Assembly (NCBI GenBank): GCA_021613335.1
Contig: JAJTWR010000003.1
Location: forward strand, 1 to 64,000
From: Whitmania pigra
Lineage: Eukaryota; Annelida; Clitellata; Hirudinida; Haemopidae
Direction: 5' to 3'
Length of the DNA: 64,000 nucleotides
In this document: positions 23,470 to 38,897 of the stretch, in pieces
Position numbering within the stretch: position 1 is the first letter of the stretch
Layout of the letters: the number at the start of each line of letters is the position of its first letter
Position numbers and translations under genes: made by a program
Notes under the pieces: model-generated
The model's database searches: none
What the model saw: only the letters and a program-made list of their open reading frames with translations
Told to the model about the DNA's origin: nothing

Positions 23470-25353
23470 ATGTATGATCCAAACTCCCAGGGTATGATAA
23501 CATTGACGCCTTCAAACTTAATCAGTCACTGGGGCAACGCTGCTTCATACCCAGGTTATGATCTGATGAATAATTTTAATAAAATTTCTTTTTTGTCAGT
23601 TAAGAACTGATGAAGCTCGAGTTGGTGCCTGCTTATTAAGTTCGTTGTTGTACGAACATTAATCCGGTCAATACATTGATATACTCCAACATAGGTGCCT
23701 CGGGTACCTCGAGAAAGCAGAGACGAGAAAGGACAACGTTCACGCGAAAACAGCTGGACGAATTGGAGAAGACGTTCAAGCAGACGAGATATCCGGATGT
23801 CTTCGCCAGGGAGGAGCTCTCGCAGCGAGTTCAACTTCAGGAATCGCGAATACAGGTAATCTGCAATCGGTTTTCGTAAATGTCGGGTTTAGGAACATTA
23901 CGAAAAAACGTTCTTTTTCTAGGTTTGGTTTAAAAACCGAAGGGCAAAAGCAAGGGCGCAAAGCAAAACTGAGCTAAAAAAGCCAGTCGTCGAGAACCAT
24001 CATGCAAACGAATGCCCTTCGAACAACCCATCGTCCGAAAGCAGTTCTATCCTCCTGAACGCCCCTGCTAAAAATGTGACTCGATCCCAAACAGGAGACG
24101 ACAGTCGGGGCAGTCAATCGCCGTTTGACAACATCTTGCCTTATTCTTACTCAAAGCCAAAGCCATCGTGTCAAGAAGCTTATTCTTGCAATCAGTCTTA
24201 CAATTCAACACTCCCTTCCTGGCCTGGAGGCTATCCAGCACCCCTCTTCAAATCGACGTCTGCAGAACTAACAAACTACCCTAGCAATGCACTTTACGGT
24301 CACATCGGCAATAATCCCTACGGTACCCAAGCGACCCAGCCGTTTTCCTGCCAATCGACTTTCTACGCCAAGGTTTATCCAGGTCAACAGCCGAGAGGCT
24401 GTTTCTCATTCGAAGGTAAAAAAAAAACTATATTACGAGAGGCGATTGCAATAGATAGATTATAAAATAACAAACAGACTTTGCTTTGCTTTCGACCATT
24501 CATCAAGTATCCATGACTAAAGTTTACAAATTGCATTTTATTAATTATTTACTTATTGCGGTTAACACATATGCGGAACGTTTATTCTGCCTAAAAGCGT
24601 AAGTAAAAACATAAAAGCGGTATGCGAACATGACACCTGTCCATCTTGTAGCTAACATAAATGTGCATTTTAATAAAACTTTAATGAGCAGCATCGATGT
24701 TGAGTTTTGCTACAATGAATCGACGTGCAAGCATGGCATGGTCTCCTATATCGACGTAATGACAAGATCTGTTAATATTAATTTTTCAAGAAACGACATC
24801 GGCAAACATGATGGAGATTGAAGACAGTTTGCCTCAATTCCAACAATTCAACTCTCCTGCCGATTGCCAGATGCAGTGTACGCTTAACGACAGCGCAGAA
24901 TCAGGGACTTCATTCTCATTATCACAGAATTGTACGGGTCGCTACTCATACCTCGAATCGAAGGATAAAGAGATGAGCCAAGATTTCTGGTCCCAGCAAA
25001 ATTTGTACAAATTCGGAGGAAACTTTAACTTTTCGGATCATTCGATCCTCGACTACGATGGAAGTTTGGAGTTTCGAGATGAAGACGAGCAAGACTCGAT
25101 CGGAAGACGTCCGAGTTGCACAGGATCTGTAAAAAGGATGACCCCTACTACCACCATCTCGAACAGTTGCAACGTTGCCAGCATTCATTACGTCAGCGAA
25201 TACGTCGGCGACAACTCACCACCTTTTTTCGATCAAAACAACAACAACAACAACAATAATAACAACAACAGCGCTTATGATTACATGTTCGGCCAGTATT
25301 CGCACATCGACAACAAACCCAGCGAAGAAGCTTTCCAATTCATTTCTCTATGA
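23470..25353 (+). CDS. Paired-like K50 homeobox transcription factor, Otx-like
   Basis: Predicted nuclear DNA-binding regulator. Four coding exons join in phase: 23470-23554, 23695-23855, 23923-24415 and 24824-25353 (422 residues). The homeodomain covers residues 37-96. It begins [10 protein letters not shown] and contains [11 protein letters not shown] and [11 protein letters not shown]. Lysine at homeodomain position 50 is typical of Otx/Gsc/Pitx and predicts TAATCC-type sites. The intron after position 46 is the classical paired-class position. The N-terminal arm and helix 1 favour Otx, but helix 2 ([14 protein letters not shown]) departs from the nearly invariant Otx sequence and no WSP motif or Otx tail repeat is evident. 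The C-terminal region is rich in S, N and Y, with a run of 11 Asn. The last acceptor (GATTGAAG) is chosen by phase. An AATAAA is at 25436. Confidence 0.9.
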
Positions 25354-26268
25354 ATGGGGCTCTTTTTTTATTAGTTTCCAAATATGATGACTGTTGTCTG
25401 AGTGGTGGATGAATCGTCAATTAAACCTCAGCACAAATAAACAGTTCTCAACATTCCTCGTAGTAATCTTTTCTCATAGCAATTGCAGGACATTCATTAC
25501 CGCCTTCACATTCATCGATACGGAGTCAAATTGTCAATAAATATCTCAAATTAAGTTATTATAATTATTTATGCAGTAATACTAATACAATGCGAATGCT
25601 CATCAAATTTCAGATTAATTAATTAAAACAAAAAAATGTTTAAATATGATGAGTAACAAATCTAATTGCAATGCATTCCATTAATTATAAATCTGCTAGA
25701 AAAAACCACGGAAATGATAGGCTTCACACTTGCGTGGAAATTTTCTACAAAAAAAAAGAACGATACAACTTCAAGGATTGACTTCATTTGAAAGTTAAAA
25801 AGCAATTTAAAATAGTTTTGTGATTGTCACTTACAAGAAATGAATATTTATTCACCTAACCACTTGCAAGCAGATGTTAATATACATCACATGACATTCA
25901 TATCACAGCGGCTTTTTTCCTACCGTTTTAATAAAGGCGTCTTTTATTAAAGAAAAGAGTTATTCATATTGTATATTATTGTATATTATTATAAGGCATA
26001 CTTTAGTTAAGACCGTCTTTTTTCTTTATTTATGTTGTGGCTTACAACAAGGCTTAGAGGAATATGTGAGTGTTTTGTAAATGTTATTTTTGTCTTTATT
26101 TTATTTATTTTTTATTCTTTTTTCCTTTGCACCATCAATTTTTTAGCACTTCAAACTATGAAGTTTTGGAAGATGTAAGCCGAACTCAGCGATGTAAAAT
26201 ATCTAAGTAAATTAAACAAAATTGTGTCACGAAAATCATTTTATCCATTCTAGTATAAGTCAGAAACA
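25354..26268. other. Convergent 3' region between homeobox and ASB genes
   Basis: AT-rich DNA with an AATAAA at 25436 for the homeobox gene and a TTTATT-rich tract around 26090 that could give the minus-strand polyadenylation signal. No further gene was seen. Confidence 0.5.
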
Positions 26269-29386
<3,118 letters not shown>

Positions 29387-30160
29387 GTTTGAATTGGTCG
29401 TTCATTTTCACTCGGAGAATCCACCTTTATAGAAACAAGCGTCAACGGATGGATGGATGGATGAATGGATGAATATTTCAGAGCAAAATAGTTCTCCGTC
29501 GTTTGGAAAATCACGAAAACAAACAAACGACGATGTTGACCGAGAAATTATAACCGCTTCGAGTGAAGAAGCTGAACTCAGCATCTATTTCAGCAGCAGC
29601 TCAGCAACTTCGGTATGCGTTTGAAAATTTTCGATTTTGCTCAGCTGAAATCTTTTATTCGATAATCAGAGATTTGTTCTTGTTTGAGGTGTTATCATCG
29701 AGAATGATCGAAGAACTACTTCAGTTTTACTTCGGTTATTTAATCATGCAACAATTACAAATATTTCAATATGTTCTCAGTTAATGAATAGATCTTGAAT
29801 GACCATTTGAAAATCAGAGTCAATAATTAGGAAACGTTTTTTTTTAAATTGAAAACTCGAAATGGAAAATACTTCTGAAAATGCAGCACATTTTAAAACA
29901 CGAACGCATTGCAAGATTATGAGTGAATTTATTAACTTGCGTATTAGGTTCTTTATTTAGAAAAGTCACGTTTTAAAACGAATTTATCTGTAAAAAATCA
30001 GACGAACATTTGAATTTAAAACTTTTATTTGCAATTGCATTTTAAAATGAAATGCAGGTTATATGAATCGCATGTATTACACAACAAATGAAATAAATTG
30101 AATAGTTATTTATAACCAATAATGATTGAGCAAATGTTGAGAAGAAATGAATAATAACAA
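29387..30160. other. ASB upstream / plexin downstream gap
   Basis: The 775-bp spacer between the ASB start and the plexin stop, both minus strand. It contains a short GGAT tetranucleotide run at about 29437-29475 just above the ASB start. It presumably holds the ASB promoter and plexin 3' UTR. No other gene was recognised. Confidence 0.5.
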
Positions 30161-33100
30161 TTATTCTATGTTGAATAAAAATTGAAATTTTTGAACTAAT
30201 CTAAGATTCCTTGATGACTCATCATCATCCAGTGCAACAAGAATCTGAAACAAAACAGGATGATGAAGCTGGCAAGATTAATAAATATAATGTCCGTAAT
30301 AACAAGTGTAAAACGACTCTCTTAAACCACATGAATTTTAGATTTCTCAAATAATTAATTGTTAATTATATGTAATTATTTGTTAATTATAAATAGCTTG
30401 TATGTTGTTATGTATGAGGCAAGCGATCAACGGCGCAGTTTCAACGCAGGAACACGATGCCAAATTAAAAAATTGCGCTTCGATCACAAATAGCAACGTA
30501 ATGCAATAATACTTTAAATACCTTAAATATTTACCATTGATCGTAATAGCACAATTATCTGTGTTTTTGATATTAATGTGGTAAGTGATTATAAGAATAT
30601 CAAAAAAAATAATGAATAACTATTAAAAGTGTAATTATTTATACTTAAACATTGATGACAAATAGTTGTCTATAATAACCTCTTCTTTGAAACTCTTTGC
30701 AAATTCGTACAACTCGGCCAGAACCATTTCTAAATTGAAATCGACGTTGAAGTTGACATCTCTCTGAAATATCGTTATTCATATCATCATCACCATTATT
30801 ACTATTTTTATTATTATTATTATTATTATGATTATTATGATGATGATGATGATGGTGATGATGATAATGATTATTGTTAGTGTTATTGTTATTGTTGCTG
30901 TTATTGTTATTGTTATCGTTATCGTTATCGTTATTGTTATCGTTATCGTTATCGTTATTGTTATTGTTATTGTTATTGTTATTGTTATTGTTATTGTTAT
31001 TGTTATTGTTATTGTTATTGTTATTGTTATTGTTATTGTTATTCTCACGGAATAGGTGCTCTCCATGATCTTCATGAATCGAGCTTCAGGCAGACGTGGT
31101 TGGTTTTGAATTTTTTCGTAGAAATCTCTTACAAGGGGTTTGTAGTCCTTGTGATTTTTGGCGAACAAAAGAGTAGATGTCGGTGAATCCTGTATTAAAT
31201 AGAATGTTTGAAAATCAAACTTATGGGAACCATTCAAAAAGTGAATTCTTATGAATTCTGAATTATGAATTCTCTCATCAGAAAACGTTTGATTTAAATG
31301 TCATCGCTCCGAGATCAAAGAAAAATTTTTGAATGCGTAATAACCGTTACAGAGACTCTTGTATACTTTACAAATTGTATACTTTTATAAACTTTAAAAG
31401 GAAAGCCAAGAAGATATATTATCACCAAGGAATAAATGTACTGCTCATATGAAGTCACACAAATTAAGTCTTTGATAAAAGTCACATATTTAATACATTA
31501 TTCTTGTACATATTGTAATAATTTGATGTTACAAGCATTAAATTTGTTTTGCTTACTACCTTTCATGTTAATTTTACCTTTGACTGAATTAATGAATTAA
31601 AAAAACACGGCAAAAAATTAATTTACTTTTTAATTGAATTAAAGTATATAAAACGATGATGAGTTTAAAGAATATGACAACAAACCTTTGTAAGTTTCTT
31701 TTCTTGTGGAGAACAACTATCCACGAGCGCCTGACCAATCACGGCCAGGTTCACGTCAACCACGGGGTTTCTCGGAATGTCTAACAGAAAGTAGGGATTC
31801 TGTAAAAGGTTGACCCAGACACGAAGCATAAAGCTAAAACATATTAGTAAACATTTAATTGGATAAAAAAATTTGATATTAAATAATATGAAACCGATAC
31901 CAGTTTATTACGTATATTGATGCATAAGAAAACCCAATTTATTTTATATAAACCTGTCTCTCTTCCACAGCTTGGCAATATCTTGTTCATTGATTCCCTT
32001 CATTTGAATGGAGTCGTCGATAAAATCAAAGAGGAATTTGACGCTGGGTGGTAGACTATCGCTAACGTTCAAGATTTCAGTAAAGAGTTTGTTGATATTA
32101 TCCTCTAGAGCTACCTAAATATTTAATTCAGTCTGTCATTATTATCATCCATTTATTCTATAATTGTAACCGTAATCTTCCTATTGTTAATATTGCCATC
32201 CGTCGTTCTAGATCATTGTAAAAGTCACAACTTAAAATTTTATTAAAAACGTGGATATTCGATGATAATTAATATTTAATTCACTTGACCCCAACTTATA
32301 AATCTAATTTATCGCTTGACTGAACCCTGCGCTGGAATGATAGATGATTGTTATTATAATGAGCTTTCGGAATATAATTAGAATTTCCGTCATTATCGCC
32401 ATAATTATTAGCATTATTGCTAGTATTATTGTCATAATTATTATCATTATTGTCATTATTATTATCATCATTATTATTAGCACTAGCGTCATTATTACTA
32501 GTCTTATTGTAATTATTATTAGCATTATTGTCATTATTCATAACGAACCTTAGTTTGAAGGAGAGGATAATACATTTCTGTGAAGAAAATCTTGCCTTTA
32601 ATTGCCTTATTTTCTAAAGCAGCCTTATCCACCTGTGTTTTATCGGATGCAAGTTGTTAGTTAATATTAATTTCATTTGAATGTTGTTAAAATACGCACC
32701 AGATGATAACGCCTTTGAGGCATCTTAACAGTGATGGGATAAAGAGATGGTGATCCATTGAACAGAGCTAGGGTTTCGTCTGAAAACCAGCTTATTCAGA
32801 TGTGAATGATATAACAAATTAATTTCAAATTAAACTTATTCATTTTACACAAGGCTATCTAGGTGTTTTATTGTTAACATTTTATGTAAAAATTATAATA
32901 TTTGTTATGGTTATTAAAGATTAACTACAACAGTCAGTAACCTCCTAATAACTGAACCTGGCTCTCGTCTGCCTCTGCTAGCCTTCTCTCGAGAATAAAA
33001 TGAGAATTACTGGTAATCCCGTAACTTTTCAAGGTCTTGACCCTCACGACCTCCATCGAAAGGTCATTGTTGTCATCTTCCTCGTGCAACGTGACGAGAT

Positions 33101-36100
33101 CTTCCGCACCCCTGCGCCATACTGATTTAAAAATGTCGTTAACGCCACAATCACTTTCATCCTTATTATCAAATGTTTTATCAATTAATAACATTAAATT
33201 GATCATTTTATATATTATTTAAAGTTTGCTAATTTTTTAGCATCTCAATCTATTAAAAACCTACATAATTATTGTATATTAATAATAATAGTTTATTTAT
33301 ATGGCGCCTTAATCTTGTAATTATTAAATATACTTGCAGACGATTATGTTAAGAACCAAAGCTTCAACTACATTTGTTAAACATTTGTAGCTTCAGTAAT
33401 TAAATTAAAAGATTAGATTTACCCAGGTTGAACTTGTTGACTGAAAGTCTAAGTCTAAAAGGTACACCTTGAAAATATTTGTCATAAATTTTCTCTTTTG
33501 CTTGACAGATGGCATCACAAGCCAGCAGCTTGCAACTACTCGGATGGTTCTCCGAGTTGTCGAAGGTTGCGACCTTCGTAACAAGGAAGTAACTAGTTAA
33601 ATCATAATTAATCACCAAAATGATCAATTTATTAAATTAATTATTTAAAAATATTAATTGCTAATAATTTATTTTCAAATGGTTTCAACTTAATTGTAAA
33701 CATAATAATAAGTTTGTCCTTCCCTTTCTGTCTGTACATATTCAAATACCAGAGGACGTGAAAGAAAATTGATGACAAGATTGGCCCACAAAGATTGCAG
33801 AAAGTTTTTTTTGGTAACAGAATGGTTCAGGAATGGAACAGTTTGCCTCAGGACGTTGTGACGTCACAGAATATTGAAATTTTCAAGAGGAACATGGACA
33901 GATTTTTTGCCAAAAGAATTTACAGTTTAGACAAAAAAGTTAATGCTTGAGTTTATTTTGGGTTTGCTTTTTTTGTTTCGATTTTGTCGGATAAGGAGTC
34001 ATTTGCACCTTGCTTATAATTTGTGCCCTTGGCAATGGGCCATTGGCCCGTGCTCATATTTTAAAATAATAATAATAATAATAATTAATAAATTAAAAAT
34101 GTAAATAATTGTCCACTTCTTTCATTTCCCAGTCCACCTATGATAGTACAGGATAGGGTGAGATTAATGTTAAGATCTAACATTTATAAAACTTACCAAG
34201 ATCTCGCTCTCTTCAAACTTGTAATTTTTCAGGAAAAACCCTTCCGAAAGAGTGAATCTGGCTTCATTAGTACATACGTCAACTGGGCCGCTATAGGCCT
34301 GTTTCTTAATGGCTAAACACAGTTCTAAGAGGCTACTGCCAATATTACCGGTCAAGTGCCTGTACATCGTCAGACTCAACCATGAGCTCATAATCCTTTC
34401 AACAACGGTCTCACCGCTGTGATGAAAAAAATGAATAAATTTAATTTCTTTTTTACAATGTGTTATCACGTAAACAAACTCATCTACAATAAATTCGCAA
34501 AACATTTGGCTGAAAGTTGACAAATTTAAATGCATCCGAACATTGCCACTAAAGTAGTTTATATATTAATATTTGATACATATATTTTCAGGATTGCTTA
34601 ATTTTGAGTGTCGTCCACTTTATATTAATTTATTAACTCGCTGAATATAAGTTGCTCAATCGAACTCATTCTTTATAATGGACTCATTTTGAAACAAACA
34701 AATAAATAAATAAATATAAATGCCCTCACCTCCTCATCATAAGTTTCAAATTCTTTCCTGATGACAAAAAACTATCTATTCTATCGCTGAGCAAAGCCGT
34801 AATTACCCTGAAACACATTGAAAACACAGAATTATAAAATGGTTTAGAATTGGAAATTCATTGTTTATTTATAATATAACAATGCATGGAATCGTTCTCA
34901 AATTAACAACTCTTTTATCCACATTTACATTAAAACTTTCAGAGTGATTGGAAATTCAAATAAATCTTATTTTGAATTTAATACAGACTCAACATTGCAC
35001 ATATATTACTATTTTTTTATAATATTCAAATAATTATTCTCCACTAATAATAAAACTAAATCTGTAAGTACTTACTGAGCAGCATAATCCATCTTATCTA
35101 GTAGGAACAGACTCAAATACGACCCTATCTTTGATCTGGAAATGATTGAAATTAAGTTATTGAAAACTTAGGATGAAGCGATTGTATTGTCAACTTCTCA
35201 TTTGTGTCCTTCTGCTTCTCGAGAACTTTGACGAAGTTCACAAAAAAGAACTTGCTGTTCAGGAGCTGTGTGAGACATTGATTTTTCTTCTCGTATTTTT
35301 CCATTCTTTTTTTCGTCTAAAAATTTAATCGTTCAAGGTTAGTAATTAGACTTTGACATCAAAATTCATGTTAGGTATTATCAACTTGTAGAAGAGGTTT
35401 AATTATAAAATATTTTTACTATTACTATTATTATTATTTTTTTTTTTTTTATTTATTTTTTTTTTTTTTTCAAAAAACTATATTCAAATAGCCAAAAAAA
35501 TCACACTAAAAAAAGACTCACAAATTCATTAATGAACTATCCCAAGGGAATTAATTCCCGTCTAGGGGATAGGTAGTTTCAATTTGACAAATTTAAAGGG
35601 GCGTTTGAAAGGGTCTTTGCATATATATAAACTTCTAATGGTAACGACAGGTGAAAATTAATGGCAACAACTGAGAGACGAGGAATAATCGGAATAATGA
35701 ATAAGCGATGTAATCAACGAGGAAAAAACCAAGGTAATAAAATGAATGATAAGGTGGAAATGTGGATAAAAGGTTCAACAGGTGGATAGAATGTGTTTTT
35801 TAAGATGGGATTTAAATAGTGAGGAACTGTTTAGAGAAACAAGGGACGACGGCAGAGAGGAGAACAAGAGTGGACCTTTGCAACATATGGAAAATTTTTT
35901 GAAGGTGGTACGGGAAAATTCAGATCTCAATTGATTGGATGATCTAAGATTGTAAGAGTGGACATCTGATGATTTGAAAAACATATTATTAAAGGATGGA
36001 GGCAGCAAGTTATGTTCATAATTGTATATGAAGAGGCAAGTTTGGAATTTATTGATCTGATATATATTTAGAAGTCCATTTGAAATAAAAAAGTCCTTTG

Positions 36101-36823
36101 TATGGGCACGTGGATGGAGACGAAATATAGTACGAATTATTCTTTTTTGGAGTGTAATTAAGTGGATAAGTTTTGAGGGATAGGTAGAGGCCCAGGCGAT
36201 ATTACAATAGATGAGATAAGGATATATTAAAGAATAATAAAGCATAATGAGAATTTTTTTATAAACAAATGAAGAGACCCTTGACATGATGCCAATGTTT
36301 TTTGAAATTTTAGAGGCAACGTAATTGATATGCAAAAACCAGTTTAATCTATCATCGATAATAATGCCGAGGAATTTGGTAGAGGTGACATGTTTAATCT
36401 GTAAGTTGTTGGTGCAAGGTTGAATACTATGGGTTCTGTCCTTATTTTTTGAGCAAAACAGCATAAAATTTGTCTTGTCGACATTTAAAGATAACTTATT
36501 GGCGCGAAACCAAGTGTCAACATTTGTTAACTCCCTATTGATGCTGATAATTAAGTCATTGAGATTTTTGCCAGAAGCAAATACATTTGTATCGTCTGCG
36601 AATAATAAAAATGTAAGTAAAGATGATGAGTTATGTAAATCGTTAATATAAATTATGAATAGCAAGGGGCCAAGAATAGACCCTTGAGGAACGCCACAAG
36701 CTACGTCACTAAACGAAGATTCAAACCCATTAAATTCTGTCAATTGTTTACGACCCTACAAATAACTGGTGAACCACTTCAAAACACAACCATGCAAACC
36801 GTAATGATAAAGTTTCGACAAAA

Positions 36824-36857
<34 letters not shown>

Positions 36858-36871
36858 TATTATTATTATTA

Positions 36872-36956
<85 letters not shown>

Positions 36957-36957
36957 G

Positions 36958-37000
<43 letters not shown>

Positions 37001-37017
37001 TATTATTATTATTATTA

Positions 37018-37070
<53 letters not shown>

Positions 37071-38851
37071 GATTATTATTATTATTATTTTATTATTATT
37101 ATTACTTATTATTATTAATTATTATTAATTATTATTATTATTATTATTAATATTAGAGTTGTTCTTGTTGTTGCTAATAGGAAATAAATACACATGAAAT
37201 ATTTAAATATATGCTAATGATTGCAGAATTAGTAGAACTAATACTGCGTTTCTTATCAACATATGCTTCAAAAATATTTCTCATATTTTGTTGCAATTCT
37301 GAATAAAAAAAAAACATTCAAAAAAGCAACCGGGCTGCCTCGGGATTGGTAAGAGGCGTTAAACATATTTATAATTGAATTGTAACCAACATGTAACACA
37401 TGATCATCTCTTTCTCTGGGATAAAGTATCCTGTAAGAGTAGATTCTGTAAGGATTGAATGGAACCTCCTCGTCTGCTTCACTCTGCGAACCACCTTCAG
37501 TTGTCTGCAACTTCGCAAAAGCTGGGCAAACAAATCTTACTTTTACATTATTTTGAAAAACTGTCGATTAATTAATTTTTATAACAAGTGTTTGATGTTT
37601 TTAAACTTAATTTTTACAGAATTGGCGGTATTTTTTATTTATTGGTGTCATTTATTGCTATTGTAAAATGCTAAGGTTAGGTTTAAGTGTAGGCTATTTT
37701 AAGATAATATTTTCATTTAAATGCCAATAAACGGCGTGCAGGTTGGCTGTTGGAATGGGTCTGCATACGGCGGTAATGGCAACAGTCGCAGTGTGTCGTG
37801 TTCGAAACCCAGTCTGCACTGCCGCTAGTGCCCTTGGGAAGGAGCGCTATATAAATGGTTACAAGAAGCGCCTCTGATGTTATGAATATGAAGTTACAAT
37901 TGCAATTATATTAAACAAGTTCTTTAAAAGTACATTTTAAAATATGAAATTTATATAAATGTGTAGAATTGTGCTTCGGAATTACCTTCCTTCATCTGGT
38001 TCCTGGCCTCTTGCTCCATGACATTAATTTCCATCATTAGCTTCTTATAATTTCTCTTGCTCTCAAAGTATTTGATGAGCAGAGTGGCACACACAATAAC
38101 GAGGACTACCAAAAGAATGCCTATGCAGACGCCAAGGGCAGTCTGCCAGGCCGGAAAATCGTTTTGTTTCTTGAGAGACAGCTTGTACGAGAGATCACAT
38201 AGACTTAACTGGAAATAACAAGTGGTCAACTAAGTTATTAGTTGAGTTAATCAGCTAGAAATTAGTGTGATGATACCTGAACGTAGTCTCCTGGATTTGT
38301 CACAAATTCGCAGATTATATTGTTGTCCAAAGCTCTCAGTCTAGTGCAGGAAGCTCCTTCATTCTTGAGTTCAATGCGGGTGACGAGATTCGGATATAGC
38401 TGTGAATGATGATCGATACATATAATAATCAATATAAATAATTGTTTGATACAATCAAATACTTTATTCTAACCTTTGAGATCAAGAATATTGAACCGGA
38501 AGACTGAAGGAATGAAAATGACGAATCATTGCCAGAAATGGCCACCATGAAAAGAGAGTTCTCCTGGTTCTGAATGCTGAACTTGGGTTCCTCTATCATT
38601 TGAATGGTTATTATTTGCGTCCATCCATCCAAATGCAACGTGGCAGATATTTCTGGACAGTCAAATCGAGGTAGCATTGCTTGAATTGTTTCGAAATTCT
38701 GTAAGAGCAAAATGTTTCTGTATCTTATCATATCAAGAGAGAGAAAGAGCAGAGATTCAAATAGGGTTAGGGTTAGGGGGTTAGGGTTATTGAAGGTTAA
38801 TAAAACCTGTTTTTTGCTTTTCCAATATTATTGTTATTATTATCATTATTA

Positions 38852-38897
<46 letters not shown>

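Noticed and set aside
24630..24821. Extra exon of the homeobox gene
   Set aside because: No matching splice phase; exon 3 joins directly and in phase at 24824.
30779..31237. 152-codon frame with Ile-Thr repeats
   Set aside because: Only the part from about 31050 upward is a plexin GAP exon; the rest is the GTTATT array beyond the splice donor.
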